Source: JAKACA01 sp963769255 (GTDB taxonomy: Bacteria > Actinomycetota > Acidimicrobiia > Acidimicrobiales > Bog-793). From it: 64,000 bases of DNA. Position numbers and translations under genes: made by a program. Within the stretch, counting starts at the first letter, position 1; the number at the start of each line of letters is the position of its first letter. This document shows positions 51,727-61,050 of the stretch, piece after piece. Under the pieces are notes generated by a model that worked only from the letters and a program-made list of their open reading frames with translations, made no database searches and was not told the DNA's origin. Where the stretch lies: NCBI GenBank assembly GCA_963769255.1, contig CAVYKV010000001.1:124001-188000 (forward strand), read 5' to 3'.

Positions 51727-52794
51727 GTGAAGCGTTTCCTCGCCTTTCTCGCCGCCCTCCTTGCCGTCGCCGTCGCCACGGCGGGCTGCAACGCCTCCGT
51801 GACGCCACCGGCGGCCACGGTGGGCAGCACGAGCATCTCGGCCTCCGAGCTCAACGCCGCCATGACGAACGTGAAGGGCGATGCCGGCTTCCTCTGCACG
51901 AGCTCGGACGGTTCCACGCCCGTGAGCAACGGCGTCGCCGCCGGCACGTGGTCCATGAGCTTCGCCGACGAGGTCCTCAGCCAGCTCGTGAAGTTCGCCG
52001 TCCTCGACCAGATGGTGGCGGAGCACCACCTGTCCGTCCCGGCGTCGGACTTCAACCAGGCGAAGGTCGAGACCGAGGCGAGCGTGGAGAACTCCCTGCA
52101 GTCCCTCGAGCAGGAGTCCACGCCCGTCACGTGCCCGGGGACACCCGCCTCGATCGTCAATGCCCTCGGGTCCACCTACGGGACGCGGTTCATCGACAAT
52201 CAGCTGAACCAGGACGCCTACTCGGCCTACTTGGCGGGCACGTCGCTGCAGCCGGTCGCCCTCACGGCGTGGGAGCAGGGCCATCGGGCCATCACGACGG
52301 AGTCGTGCACGTCGGTGATCGGCTACAGCACGAAAGCCGCCGCCGTGGCCGCAAAAGCGGCCATCGCCGGCGGGACGAGCTTCGTGGCCGAGGCCGCCAA
52401 GTCCACCGAGAACATCGGGGCCGGTGCAGGTGGTGTCATCGGCTGCATCACGCCGGACCAGTTGGCTCCGGCCCTCGGATCCGTCCTGACGAGTCTCGCC
52501 ATCGGGGCGGTCAGCCAACCGGTCAGCTACAACGGCATCTACCTCCTCTTCACCGTCACGAGCCGGCACCTCGAACCGATCAACGACCTCGTCCTCCACA
52601 TCGACAGCCTCGAGCAGCAGGCCTTCAACGCCGCCTACGGCAAGGCACTCTCCGGCACGCCCATCGACGTCTCTTCCGTTTACGGCTCCTTCGAGAGCAA
52701 GGCGGTGCAGGGCGTCTACACGGTGGCCGTCCTCCCTCCTTCGGACAAGGCCTGCTCGTTCGCCCTCTCGGGCGCCGCCTCCGGCTGCCCGTGA
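51727..52794 (+). CDS. SurA/PpiC-like extracytoplasmic lipoprotein
   Basis: A 355-residue protein. A signal peptide with lipobox (VAVATAGC, Cys21) is followed by ATVGSTSISASELNAAMTNV, a SurA-N-like segment. The middle contains a parvulin-like but divergent region (SVIGYSTKAAAVAAKAAIAG, then IGCITPDQL, ISQPVSYNG). Catalytic residues of a true peptidyl-prolyl isomerase are not obvious, so it may be only a chaperone. It sits between mfd and mazG, as in other actinobacteria. GTG start at 51727. Confidence 0.78.
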   Translation: MKRFLAFLAALLAVAVATAGCNASVTPPAATVGSTSISASELNAAMTNVKGDAGFLCTSSDGSTPVSNGVAAGTWSMSFADEVLSQLVKFAVLDQMVAEHHLSVPASDFNQAKVETEASVENSLQSLEQESTPVTCPGTPASIVNALGSTYGTRFIDNQLNQDAYSAYLAGTSLQPVALTAWEQGHRAITTESCTSVIGYSTKAAAVAAKAAIAGGTSFVAEAAKSTENIGAGAGGVIGCITPDQLAPALGSVLTSLAIGAVSQPVSYNGIYLLFTVTSRHLEPINDLVLHIDSLEQQAFNAAYGKALSGTPIDVSSVYGSFESKAVQGVYTVAVLPPSDKACSFALSGAASGCP

Positions 52795-54339
52795 GTGCCG
52801 GCGCCGGCACCGGCTGACGGTCGGCTGCCGCACGGCATGGCCGCCACCGCCGGCGACACCCCTGTCATCGTCGTCGTCGGGCTCGGCCCCGCAGGGAGCG
52901 ACCTCACGACGGCCGCCGCCCTCGGCGTGCTGCGGGCGGCGTCGGAGTCCGGCACGCCCGTCTTCTACCGGACCGCCCGGCATGCGGCGGCCGCCGAGCT
53001 GCTCGCCGGCACCGGCGACCGGTCCAACGTCCACACCTTCGACGATCACTACGCCAGGGCGGACACCTTCGAGGCGGTGTACGGCTCCATCGTCTCGACG
53101 CTGCTCACCGCCGCCACCGGCTCCTCCGACGGACGTGTCGTCTACGCCGTGCCCGGCTCGCCCTTCGTCGCCGAGCGCACGGTGGAGCTGCTGCGGGGGC
53201 GGGCCGGCGAGGAGGGGGCGGCCGTCCGGCTCGAGGTGATCCCCGGGCTCTCGTTCGCCGATCTCGCCTGGGGCCGACTCGGCATCGACCCCGTGGCAGA
53301 AGGGGTCCGGCTCGTCGACGGCCTCTCGTTCGCCCGGGCCAGTGCCGGCGACCACGGACCGCTCCTCGTCGCCCAGTGCTGGTCGGCCTCCGTGTTGTCC
53401 GACGTGAAGCTCGCCCTGGAGGATCCCGCCCACGACCAGCGGGCGGTCGTCCTCCACCACCTCGGCCTCGGGGACGAGCGGGTCGTGGACGTCGCCTGGG
53501 AGGACCTCGACCGGGCGGTGGCTGCCGACCACCTCACGAGCGTCTACATCGCGCGGCTGGCGGCTCCCGTGGCCGGCGAGGTCATGGGCCTCGTCGAGAC
53601 GGTGGCCACGCTGCGCCAGCAGTGCCCGTGGGACCGCCAGCAGACGCACCAGTCGCTCCTCCGGCACCTCGTCGAGGAGACCTATGAGGCGATCGAAGCC
53701 TTGGAGGCCCTCGGCGACGACCCCTCCGAGGCCCCGGCCGAGCGCGTTGCCCACGCCGAGGAGGAGCTCGGCGACCTGCTCTGCCACGTCGTCTTCCACG
53801 CCACGCTGGCGCGGGAGGAGGGCCTCTTCGACCTCGCCGACGTCGCCCGCACCATCGACGAGAAGCTGGTCCGGCGCCACCCGCACGTCTTCTCCGACAC
53901 CGTCGCCGCAACGGCGACCGATGTCGAGGCGAGCTGGGAGCGCAACAAGCGACAGGAGAAGCGCCAGCGCAGCCTTCTCGAGGGCGTCCCCGCCGGCATG
54001 CCGTCGCTGGCACGGGCGGCCACGATCGAGCGAAAGCTGGCGAGCGTCGGCCTCGGCTGGAACGCCGGCGCCAGCCCCGGCGCCAACGCCGGCGCCGGCC
54101 ACAACACCGGCCCCCCCGACGGGCTCAGCGCCTCCGCCACCCCGCCCGACCCAAAGGCCGACGGCGACCAACTGCTCGCCCTCGCCCGGTCCCTCGCCAG
54201 CTCCGGCCGCGACCCCGAAGGCCTCTTGCGCCAGGCCATCGACCGCCTCGTCGCCCACGTGGCCGAGCTGGAGGCCTCCGCCGCCGCCCGCGGCATCGAT
54301 GTCGCCGACCTCCCGGCGGAGCCCTCTGATCACACGTGA
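52795..54339 (+). CDS. mazG: MazG nucleotide pyrophosphohydrolase fused to an N-terminal tetrapyrrole-methylase domain (YabN-like)
   Basis: A 514-residue protein. The first about 260 residues are a SAM-dependent tetrapyrrole methylase-type domain (VVGLGPAGSDL; VVYAVPGSPFVAERTVELL). A MazG domain follows from CPWDRQQTHQSL with EETYEAIEAL and EEELGDLLCHVVFH, the metal-binding Glu residues. An Ala/Gly/Asn/Pro-rich linker precedes a helical C-terminus. MazG removes aberrant NTPs. The same fusion is known as YabN in Bacillus. Start could instead be ATG at 52837 (MAATAGDTP). Confidence 0.88.
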   Translation: MPAPAPADGRLPHGMAATAGDTPVIVVVGLGPAGSDLTTAAALGVLRAASESGTPVFYRTARHAAAAELLAGTGDRSNVHTFDDHYARADTFEAVYGSIVSTLLTAATGSSDGRVVYAVPGSPFVAERTVELLRGRAGEEGAAVRLEVIPGLSFADLAWGRLGIDPVAEGVRLVDGLSFARASAGDHGPLLVAQCWSASVLSDVKLALEDPAHDQRAVVLHHLGLGDERVVDVAWEDLDRAVAADHLTSVYIARLAAPVAGEVMGLVETVATLRQQCPWDRQQTHQSLLRHLVEETYEAIEALEALGDDPSEAPAERVAHAEEELGDLLCHVVFHATLAREEGLFDLADVARTIDEKLVRRHPHVFSDTVAATATDVEASWERNKRQEKRQRSLLEGVPAGMPSLARAATIERKLASVGLGWNAGASPGANAGAGHNTGPPDGLSASATPPDPKADGDQLLALARSLASSGRDPEGLLRQAIDRLVAHVAELEASAAARGIDVADLPAEPSDHT

Positions 54340-54391
54340 CAGGCGTCACTTTGGTAACTTCGTTCACACTTTCAACAGGAGGGACCTTGGC

Positions 54392-55681
54392 GTGACCTCC
54401 ATCCACGCGCTCACGGCACGAGAAGTCCTCGATTCACGCGGCAATCCCACGGTGGAGGTGTCCTGTCTCCTCGACTCCGGCGCCAGCGGGACCGCCATCG
54501 TGCCTTCCGGCGCCTCCACCGGCACGTTCGAGGCAAAAGAGCTGCGCGACGGCGGCGAGCGCTTCGGCGGCAAGGGCGTCCTCACCGCCGTCGGGCACGT
54601 CACCGGCGAGATCGCCGAGGCGCTGCGGGGGGCAGACGCCTTCGACCAGCGCGCCGTCGACCACCGGCTCATCGACCTCGACGGCACCCCTGACAAGTCC
54701 CGCCTCGGCGCCAACGCCATCGTCGGCGTCTCCGTGGCCGTCGCCAGGGCCGCCGCCGAGGACTGCGGCTTCCCCCTCTACCGCTACATCGGCGGTGTCG
54801 ACGCCCACGTCCTTCCCGTGCCGCAGATGAACGTACTGAACGGGGGCGTGCACGCCGACAACAACGTCGACTTCCAGGAGTTCATGATCACCCCGGTCGG
54901 GGCTGCCTCCTACTCGGAGGCCGTTCGCTGGGGTGCCGAGACGTATCACACCCTGAAGAACGTCCTGCACGAACGGGGCCTTTCCACTTCGGTCGGGGAC
55001 GAGGGGGGCTTCGCCCCGAATCTCGAGCACAACGAGGACGCTCTCCGCATCCTCGTCGAAGCCATCGAGCGGGCCGGCCGGGTTCCCGGCGACGAGGTCG
55101 CCATCGCCCTCGACCCGGCCGCCAGCGAGTTCTGGCACGACGGCGCCTATGTCTTGAGCGGCGAGGGCCGCACGCTCTTACCCGACGAGTTCGTCGCCTA
55201 CTGGGCCGACATCGTGGATCGCTACCCGATCGTGTCGCTCGAGGACCCCATGGCCGAGCAGGACTGGGACGGCTGGGCCTCCCTGACCGGCGCCCTCGGT
55301 GCCAAGACGCAGGTCGTGGGCGACGACATCTTCGTCACGAACGTCGACTGGCTGAAGCGGGGCATCGCCAACGGCGTGGCGAACGCCCTGCTCGTGAAGC
55401 TCAACCAGATCGGGACGCTCACCGAGACCCTCCTCGCCGTCGACACGGCCACGCGGGCCGGCTACGCCTCGGTCATCTCGCACCGTTCGGGCGAGACGGA
55501 GGACACGACGATCGCCGACCTCGCCGTGGCGACCGGCTGCGGCCAGATCAAGTCGGGCGCCCCGGCGCGCTCCGACCGGGTCTCCAAGTACAACCAGCTC
55601 CTTCGCATCGAAGAGGAGCTGGGCTCCTCCGCCTCGTTCCCGGGTCGCTCCGCCTTCTCGTCCTCGGGCTCGGCGCCGTGA
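54392..55681 (+). CDS. eno: Enolase
   Basis: A 429-residue enolase of full length. The start VTSIHALTAREVLDSRGNPT, the PSGASTGTFEAKELRD loop, the Mg ligands in ALDPAASEFW and SLEDPMAEQDW, GDDIFVTN, and the catalytic KLNQIGTLTETL and SHRSGETED are all present. It interconverts 2-phosphoglycerate and phosphoenolpyruvate. GTG at 54392 follows AGGAGGGACC at good spacing. The stop overlaps the divIC GTG. Confidence 0.97.
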   Translation: MTSIHALTAREVLDSRGNPTVEVSCLLDSGASGTAIVPSGASTGTFEAKELRDGGERFGGKGVLTAVGHVTGEIAEALRGADAFDQRAVDHRLIDLDGTPDKSRLGANAIVGVSVAVARAAAEDCGFPLYRYIGGVDAHVLPVPQMNVLNGGVHADNNVDFQEFMITPVGAASYSEAVRWGAETYHTLKNVLHERGLSTSVGDEGGFAPNLEHNEDALRILVEAIERAGRVPGDEVAIALDPAASEFWHDGAYVLSGEGRTLLPDEFVAYWADIVDRYPIVSLEDPMAEQDWDGWASLTGALGAKTQVVGDDIFVTNVDWLKRGIANGVANALLVKLNQIGTLTETLLAVDTATRAGYASVISHRSGETEDTTIADLAVATGCGQIKSGAPARSDRVSKYNQLLRIEEELGSSASFPGRSAFSSSGSAP

Positions 55682-56112
55682 TCGCCCGGGCGCGGGCGGC
55701 TCTCGCCGTCGCCGTCCTCATCGGGCTCGTCATCGTGGCGACGGAATTCCCACTCGGCCAGCTGCTGCACGGCCGCGCCGCCCTGGCGCAGGCAAATGCC
55801 CAGCTGAGCGACCTGCAAGCCCAGAACCGGCAGCTCGGAGCCCAAGTCTCGGCCCTGCGCAACCCCTCCACGGTCGCCCGCATCGCCCACGACGAGTACG
55901 GCCTCGTCACGAAGGGCGAGCGCTCCATCGTCATCCTGCCGGACTCGGGCGGCGCCCCCTCCGGCCCGCTCAGCAGCGCGAAGGTGCCGACGTCCGACCT
56001 CGTGCCGAGCGACGCCATCGTCAGTGGGACGGGCGGGGGGCCGGTGGGGCACCGGGCGGGTTTCTGGTCGAGACTGCTGCAGCGCCTGGAGTTCTGGCAC
56101 GCCGCTTCCTGA
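55678..56112 (+). CDS. FtsB/DivIC-type septum formation initiator
   Basis: A 144-residue membrane protein. One N-terminal transmembrane helix (about 7-25) is followed by a short coiled coil (QANAQLSDLQAQNRQLGAQV) and the AHDEYGLVTKGE end of the DivIC/FtsB domain, then a disordered tail. It takes part in the divisome complex with FtsL and FtsQ. GTGA overlap with eno is the usual arrangement. In most actinobacteria DUF501 and ppx follow directly; here a molybdenum hydroxylase operon intervenes. Confidence 0.86.
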   Translation: MIARARAALAVAVLIGLVIVATEFPLGQLLHGRAALAQANAQLSDLQAQNRQLGAQVSALRNPSTVARIAHDEYGLVTKGERSIVILPDSGGAPSGPLSSAKVPTSDLVPSDAIVSGTGGGPVGHRAGFWSRLLQRLEFWHAAS

Positions 56113-56166
56113 CGAGCCGTCCCTGAACGGGCAGGCCCCGTCCGGGGCCGGATATCGTCGCCCCCT

Positions 56167-58467
56167 ATGAGCATTCTCGGCAACCGGGTCTTGCGTCGGG
56201 AGGACCCGAAGCTACTGACGGCAGGCGGGACCTACGTCGGCGACCTGGAGCTGCCCGGGGCCCTCACGCTCTCGTTCGTGCGCTCGTCCATCGCCCACGG
56301 CCGCATCATCGGCGTCGACGTCGCCGAGGCGAAGGCGGCACCCGGCGTCGTCGCGGTGTACCTCAACGGGGACGTCGGCCTTCCCGCCATGGTCCCGGAG
56401 ATGGGGATGCTCAACGCCGGCATGACGAGGCCGCTCCTCGCCGACGGCGTCGTCCGCTTCGTGGGCGAGCCCGTCGCACTCGTCGTGGCGGACTCGCCGT
56501 CGGCCGCCGCCGACGCCGCCGAGCTGGTGATCGTCGACTACGACCCCCTTCCTCCCGTCGTGAACAGCCTGGACTCGCTCGCGGAGGCGTCGTTCCTCTT
56601 CCCCGAGCTCGCCACGAACAACGCTTTCAGCATGCAATTCGGGAAGGACGACGCCTTCTTCGACGGCTGCGAGGTCGTCGTCCGCCAGCGCATCGTCAAC
56701 CAGCGTGTCGCCCCCTGCCCGCTCGAGCCGCGTGCCGCCGCCGCCCTCGTCGAGGCGGACGGCCGCCTCCTCGTCTACTCGTCGACGCAGACGGCCCACG
56801 GGGTGCGAGGCACGCTTGCCACCGCTCTCGGCCTCGAGCCCGACTCGATCCATGTCATCACGCCGGACGTCGGGGGCGGTTTCGGTGCGAAGGCGAGCGT
56901 GTACGCCGAGGACATCCTCACCGCCTGGTGCGCACGCCACCTGGACCGGCCCGTGCGCTGGACCGAGACCCGCTCCGAGAGCATGCTCGGCCTCGGGCAC
57001 GGCCGGGCGCAGGTGCAGGACGTCGGCATGGGGGGCACCCGCGACGGCCGCATCCTCGCCTACAGCATCGACGTCGTACAGGACTCCGGCGCCTACCCGG
57101 CCATCGGCGCCATGCTGCCGTTCATGACGCGCACGATGGCGACCGGCGTCTACGACATCGCCCGCTGCGAGTTCAACAGCAACTCCGTCGTGACGAACAC
57201 CGTGCCCACGGTCGCCTATCGGGGAGCCGGCCGGCCGGAGGCGACGGCCGCCATCGAACGGATCATGGACTGCTACGCCACCGAGATCGGCCTCGACCCT
57301 GCCGAGCTCCGCCGGCGCAACCTCGTGTCCGCCGACGCCTTCCCCTACACGACGGCGACGGGGACCGACTACGACTCGGGCGACTACGCGCCGGCGCTCG
57401 AGCTCGCCCTCGAGATGGCGGGCTACGACGAGCTGCGGGCTGCTCAGCGAGCCCGGCGAGAGGAGGGCGGCCCCCGCCAGATGGGCATCGGCCTCTCCTG
57501 TTACGTCGAGATCACGAACGGCGTCCCCGAAGGCGAGTACGGCGCCGTCGAAGTACGGGCCGACGGGCGGGCCGTCGTCCGCACCGGCACCTCGCCGCAC
57601 GGCCAGGGCCACCACACGGCGTGGTCCATGCTCGTGTCCGAGCAGCTGGGCATCCCCATGTCAGAGATCGAGGTCATCCACGGCGACACCGATCTCGTGC
57701 CCCGCGGCGTCGGCACCTTCGGGAGCCGCTCCCTGCAGTCCGGGGGCGCCGCCGTCCACCAGGCGGCCGCCGAGGTCGTCGACCGGGCGAAGTCGCTCGC
57801 CGCCGACCTCTTCGAGGCCGATCCGGCCGACATCGTGCACGACAAGGCGAGCGGCATCTTCCACGTCGCCGGCACCCCCGCCATCTCCCGCGACTGGGGC
57901 GAGCTGGCGCAGGCCCTCCTCGAGCGGGAGGGCTCGGCACTCATGGCCGAGGTCGACGTCCCGTTCGGCGGGGCGTCCTACCCCTTCGGCGCCCACGTCG
58001 CCATCGTCGAGGTGGACACCGAGACGGGCACGGTCGAGCTCGTGCGCCACATCGCCGTCGACGATGCCGGCCGCATCCTCAACCCCCTCCTCGCCGAGGG
58101 GCAGGTGCACGGCGGCATCGCCCAGGGCGCCGCCCAGGCCCTCCTCGAGGAGTTCGCCTACGACGCCGAGGGCAACCCCGTCACGGGCAACTTCGCCGAC
58201 TACTCGATCATCTCGGCTGCCGAGCTGCCGAGCTTCGAGACCGCCTTCACGGAGACGCCCACCCCGAGGAACCCCCTCGGCTCCAAAGGCATCGGCGAAT
58301 CCGGCACGATCGGGTCGACGCCCGCCGTGCACAACGCCGTCGTCGATGCCGTCTCCCACCTGGGCGTCCGCCACATCGACATGCCGACGACGCCGGAACG
58401 GGTCTGGCAGGCCGTCCAGGCCGCCAAGGCGGCCGGGAACGGCGCAACGGGCGAAGGAGCTCACTGA
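56167..58467 (+). CDS. Molybdenum hydroxylase large subunit, CoxL form II-like
   Basis: A 766-residue xanthine dehydrogenase family protein. The loop aligned with the form I copper ligand reads AYRGAGR (350-356), the form II signature, with Gly in place of Cys. GGGFGAK, QGQGHHTAWS and the C-terminal KGIGES Glu are present. Form II enzymes are not proven CO dehydrogenases; some are aldehyde, nicotinate or other hydroxylases. It starts the operon L-S-M-xdhC(split)-mocA-coxG. ATG at 56167 lies 54 bp after divIC without an obvious promoter. Confidence 0.85.
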   Translation: MSILGNRVLRREDPKLLTAGGTYVGDLELPGALTLSFVRSSIAHGRIIGVDVAEAKAAPGVVAVYLNGDVGLPAMVPEMGMLNAGMTRPLLADGVVRFVGEPVALVVADSPSAAADAAELVIVDYDPLPPVVNSLDSLAEASFLFPELATNNAFSMQFGKDDAFFDGCEVVVRQRIVNQRVAPCPLEPRAAAALVEADGRLLVYSSTQTAHGVRGTLATALGLEPDSIHVITPDVGGGFGAKASVYAEDILTAWCARHLDRPVRWTETRSESMLGLGHGRAQVQDVGMGGTRDGRILAYSIDVVQDSGAYPAIGAMLPFMTRTMATGVYDIARCEFNSNSVVTNTVPTVAYRGAGRPEATAAIERIMDCYATEIGLDPAELRRRNLVSADAFPYTTATGTDYDSGDYAPALELALEMAGYDELRAAQRARREEGGPRQMGIGLSCYVEITNGVPEGEYGAVEVRADGRAVVRTGTSPHGQGHHTAWSMLVSEQLGIPMSEIEVIHGDTDLVPRGVGTFGSRSLQSGGAAVHQAAAEVVDRAKSLAADLFEADPADIVHDKASGIFHVAGTPAISRDWGELAQALLEREGSALMAEVDVPFGGASYPFGAHVAIVEVDTETGTVELVRHIAVDDAGRILNPLLAEGQVHGGIAQGAAQALLEEFAYDAEGNPVTGNFADYSIISAAELPSFETAFTETPTPRNPLGSKGIGESGTIGSTPAVHNAVVDAVSHLGVRHIDMPTTPERVWQAVQAAKAAGNGATGEGAH

Positions 58468-58946
58468 TGGAGATCACCCTCACGGTGAACGGCTCGGACG
58501 TCACGGCCGACGTCGAGCCGAGGACGCTGCTCGTGCAGTTCATCCGGGACTCTGCCGGCCTGAAGGGCACGAACGTCGGCTGTGACACGACCTCGTGCGG
58601 GGCTTGCACGGTGCTCCTCGACGGCCGCTCCGTCAAGTCCTGCACGGTGCTGGCGGCGCAGGCGGAGGGCTCGAGCGTCACGACGATCGAAGGCCTCGCC
58701 GACCCCGACGGCGCCATGCACCCGGTCCAGCAGGCCTTCCACGAGCACCATGGCTTGCAGTGCGGCTACTGCACGCCCGGCATGGTGATGGCGGTGGTCT
58801 CGCTCATCGCCGAGCGGGGCGACGCCGAGCTCACCGAGCGCGACATCCGGCTCGGCCTCGAGGGCAACCTCTGCCGCTGTACGGGGTACCACAACATCGT
58901 GGAAGCCGCCATGGCCGCCGCCCGCGCCCCGGAGCTGCGGCGATGA
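58467..58946 (+). CDS. Molybdenum hydroxylase [2Fe-2S] subunit, CoxS-like
   Basis: A 159-residue two-cluster ferredoxin subunit. The GCDTTSCGACTV pattern with KSC, and QCGYC with CRC, supply all eight Cys ligands. It starts at ATG 58467 sharing one base with the large-subunit stop (TGATG) and overlaps the FAD subunit by four bases (ATGA). Confidence 0.92.
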   Translation: MEITLTVNGSDVTADVEPRTLLVQFIRDSAGLKGTNVGCDTTSCGACTVLLDGRSVKSCTVLAAQAEGSSVTTIEGLADPDGAMHPVQQAFHEHHGLQCGYCTPGMVMAVVSLIAERGDAELTERDIRLGLEGNLCRCTGYHNIVEAAMAAARAPELRR

Positions 58947-59773
58947 TCCCCGCCTCCTTCGACTACGTGCGGGCCGACTCCCTCGAGCACGCCCTCGACC
59001 TCCTCGGCACCCACGGCGACTCGGCAAAGCTGCTCGCCGGCGGGCATTCGCTCCTCCCCCTCATGAAGTTCCGGCTGGCGACCCCGGAAGTGCTCATCGA
59101 CATCGGCCGGCTCGCCGGGCTGTCGTACGTGGGCGACGCCGGCGACCACCTCGCCATCGGTGCCCTCACCACCCACGACGAGGTGGCTCGCTCGCCCATC
59201 GTCGCCGCCGAGCTCCCCGTGCTGGCGCACGTGGCCGCCCAGATCGGCGACCCCCAGGTGCGCCACCGCGGCACGATCGGCGGATCCCTCGCCCACGGTG
59301 ACCCCGCCTCCGACCTGCCGGCGGTCGTGCTCGCCCTCGGCGGCACCCTCGTCGCACGCGGGCCGTCGGGCGAGCGCGAGATCGAGGCGGCCTCGTTCCA
59401 CCGGGGGTTCCTCGAGACGGCGCTGCAGCCGGACGAGGTCCTCACCGAGATCCGGCTGCCGAAGGCCGCCGGTACCGGGTGGGGCTTCGAGAAGGTCACC
59501 AAGCGAGCGCAGGACTGGGCCATCGTGGGCGCCGTCGCCGTGCGGCGGAACGGGAATGGCTCCGCCGGGGTGGCGTTGATCAACGTGGGGCCGGTGCCGG
59601 CACGGGCATCGTCCGTGGAGGCGGCCCTGGCAGCCGGTTCCGGTGTGGCGGAGGCGTCGGCGCTCGCCGACGAGGGTATCGACGTGACGAGCGACCTGAA
59701 CGCTTCGGAGGGTTTCCGCCGGCACCTGAGCCACGTGCTCGTGCAGCGAGCGTTGGAGAAGGCCCTCGCCTGA
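58943..59773 (+). CDS. Molybdenum hydroxylase FAD subunit, CoxM-like
   Basis: A 276-residue FAD-binding subunit. LAGGHS (31-36) and TIGGSLAHGDPASDL (about 110-125) are the flavin signatures. It completes the L-S-M set. The XdhC-like gene begins 29 bp later, so the operon probably continues. Confidence 0.91.
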   Translation: MIPASFDYVRADSLEHALDLLGTHGDSAKLLAGGHSLLPLMKFRLATPEVLIDIGRLAGLSYVGDAGDHLAIGALTTHDEVARSPIVAAELPVLAHVAAQIGDPQVRHRGTIGGSLAHGDPASDLPAVVLALGGTLVARGPSGEREIEAASFHRGFLETALQPDEVLTEIRLPKAAGTGWGFEKVTKRAQDWAIVGAVAVRRNGNGSAGVALINVGPVPARASSVEAALAAGSGVAEASALADEGIDVTSDLNASEGFRRHLSHVLVQRALEKALA

Positions 59774-59802
59774 GCGGGGGCACGAGGTAGCAAGGAACGA
59801 CG

Positions 59803-60117
59803 ATGAAGGAGCTGCTCCCACAGATCGACCAGTGGCTGGCGGAGGGCAAGCGCGTCGCCGTCGCCCGCGTCGTCGGGGTGGATGGATCGAGCCCGCGCGA
59901 CCCCGGGGCCGCCATGATCGTGAGCGACGCCGGCGAGGTGGCCGGGTCGGTCTCCGGCGGGTGCGTCGAGGGCGCCGTCGTCACCGAAGCCCTCGCCGTC
60001 CTCGAGTCGGGCACGGCGAAGGTGTGCACCTTCGGCTACTCCGACGACGAGGCCTTCGCTGTGGGCCTGACGTGCGGCGGCACCGTGCGTGTTCTCGTGG
60101 AGCCGCTCGACTGGTGA
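59803..60117 (+). CDS. XdhC N-terminal-domain protein (first half of a split XdhC)
   Basis: A 104-residue protein equal to the N-terminal XdhC/CoxI domain only: VAVARVVGVDGSSPRDPGAAM and SVSGGCVEGAVV, then a CGGTVRVLVEPL strand. The catalytic/binding Cys of the GGC motif is present. XdhC delivers molybdenum cofactor to hydroxylases. The next gene, overlapping by four bases (GTGA), supplies the C-terminal half, so the two together equal one XdhC. Confidence 0.85.
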   Translation: MKELLPQIDQWLAEGKRVAVARVVGVDGSSPRDPGAAMIVSDAGEVAGSVSGGCVEGAVVTEALAVLESGTAKVCTFGYSDDEAFAVGLTCGGTVRVLVEPLDW

Positions 60118-61007
60118 GCCCGCCGCCCGAGCAGTCCGGCGGCGTCTTCCAGGCGCTCCGGGCCGCTCTCCGTGAGTCGAGGCCGGTGGGGCTCGCCACC
60201 GTCACCGCCGTGGACGACCCGGTCGCCGCCAGCTCGGTGGGAGCGAAGCTCCTCGTGCTCCCGCCCCTTCGCGAGGAGAGTGCCGGCAACGACGAACCGG
60301 CCGCTGCGTTGGCCGCTGACGCCGCCGTGGAGACGGTCGTCGGGAGCCTCGGCGACGAGGACCTCGACCGAGTCGTCACGCGCGACGTGCTGGCCGCCGT
60401 CTCGAGCGGCCTCACGGTCAACCGCCACTACGGGCCCCACGGCGAAGCGCGCCAGATGGAGATCGAGGTCTTCATCGAGGTGTTCGCGGCGCCCCCCCGC
60501 CTCATCATCTTCGGTGCTGTCGACTTCACCGCCGCCCTCGCCACCGCCGGCAAGCTCCTCGGCTTCCACGTCGTCGTCTGCGACGCCCGCCCCGTCTTCG
60601 CCACGGCGGAGCGCTTCCCGATGGCGGACGAGGTCGTCGTGGAGTGGCCGAACCGGTACCTGCAGCGTGCCGGGCGCGACCTCGGGCCCCGCGATGCTAT
60701 CTGCGTGCTCACGCACGACACGAAGTTCGACGTGCCGGCCGTCCTCGAGGCGCTCCGGACCGAGGTCGGCTACCTCGGCGCCATGGGATCGCGTCGCACC
60801 CACGACAACCGGTGGAAGCGGCTCCTTGAAGCCGGAGCCGACCCCGACGACTTGAAGGCACGTCTCATGAGCCCGATCGGGCTCGACATCGGCGCCCGCA
60901 CGCCGGAGGAGACGGCGATCGCCATCTGCGCCGAGATCATCGCCCACCGCACGGGAGTCGTCGTGCCGTCGCTCAGTGTCGGCGAGGGACCGATCCATCG
61001 ACGGTGA
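60114..61007 (+). CDS. XdhC C-terminal-domain protein (second half of a split XdhC)
   Basis: A 297-residue protein. The N-terminal 120 residues are a second, divergent XdhC-type segment lacking the GGC motif. From about 123 onward, a Rossmann XdhC_C domain is clear: LIIFGAVDFTAALATAGKLL, DARPVFATAERFP, LTHDTKFD, YLGAMGSRRTHDNRW and SPIGLDIGARTPEETAIAIC. It probably acts with the preceding 104-residue protein in maturing the form II enzyme. Confidence 0.85.
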   Translation: MSPPPEQSGGVFQALRAALRESRPVGLATVTAVDDPVAASSVGAKLLVLPPLREESAGNDEPAAALAADAAVETVVGSLGDEDLDRVVTRDVLAAVSSGLTVNRHYGPHGEARQMEIEVFIEVFAAPPRLIIFGAVDFTAALATAGKLLGFHVVVCDARPVFATAERFPMADEVVVEWPNRYLQRAGRDLGPRDAICVLTHDTKFDVPAVLEALRTEVGYLGAMGSRRTHDNRWKRLLEAGADPDDLKARLMSPIGLDIGARTPEETAIAICAEIIAHRTGVVVPSLSVGEGPIHRR

Positions 61008-61050
61008 CGTCGCCAGAGCGACCGTACTTTGTGCCCGGAGGGACGGCCTC

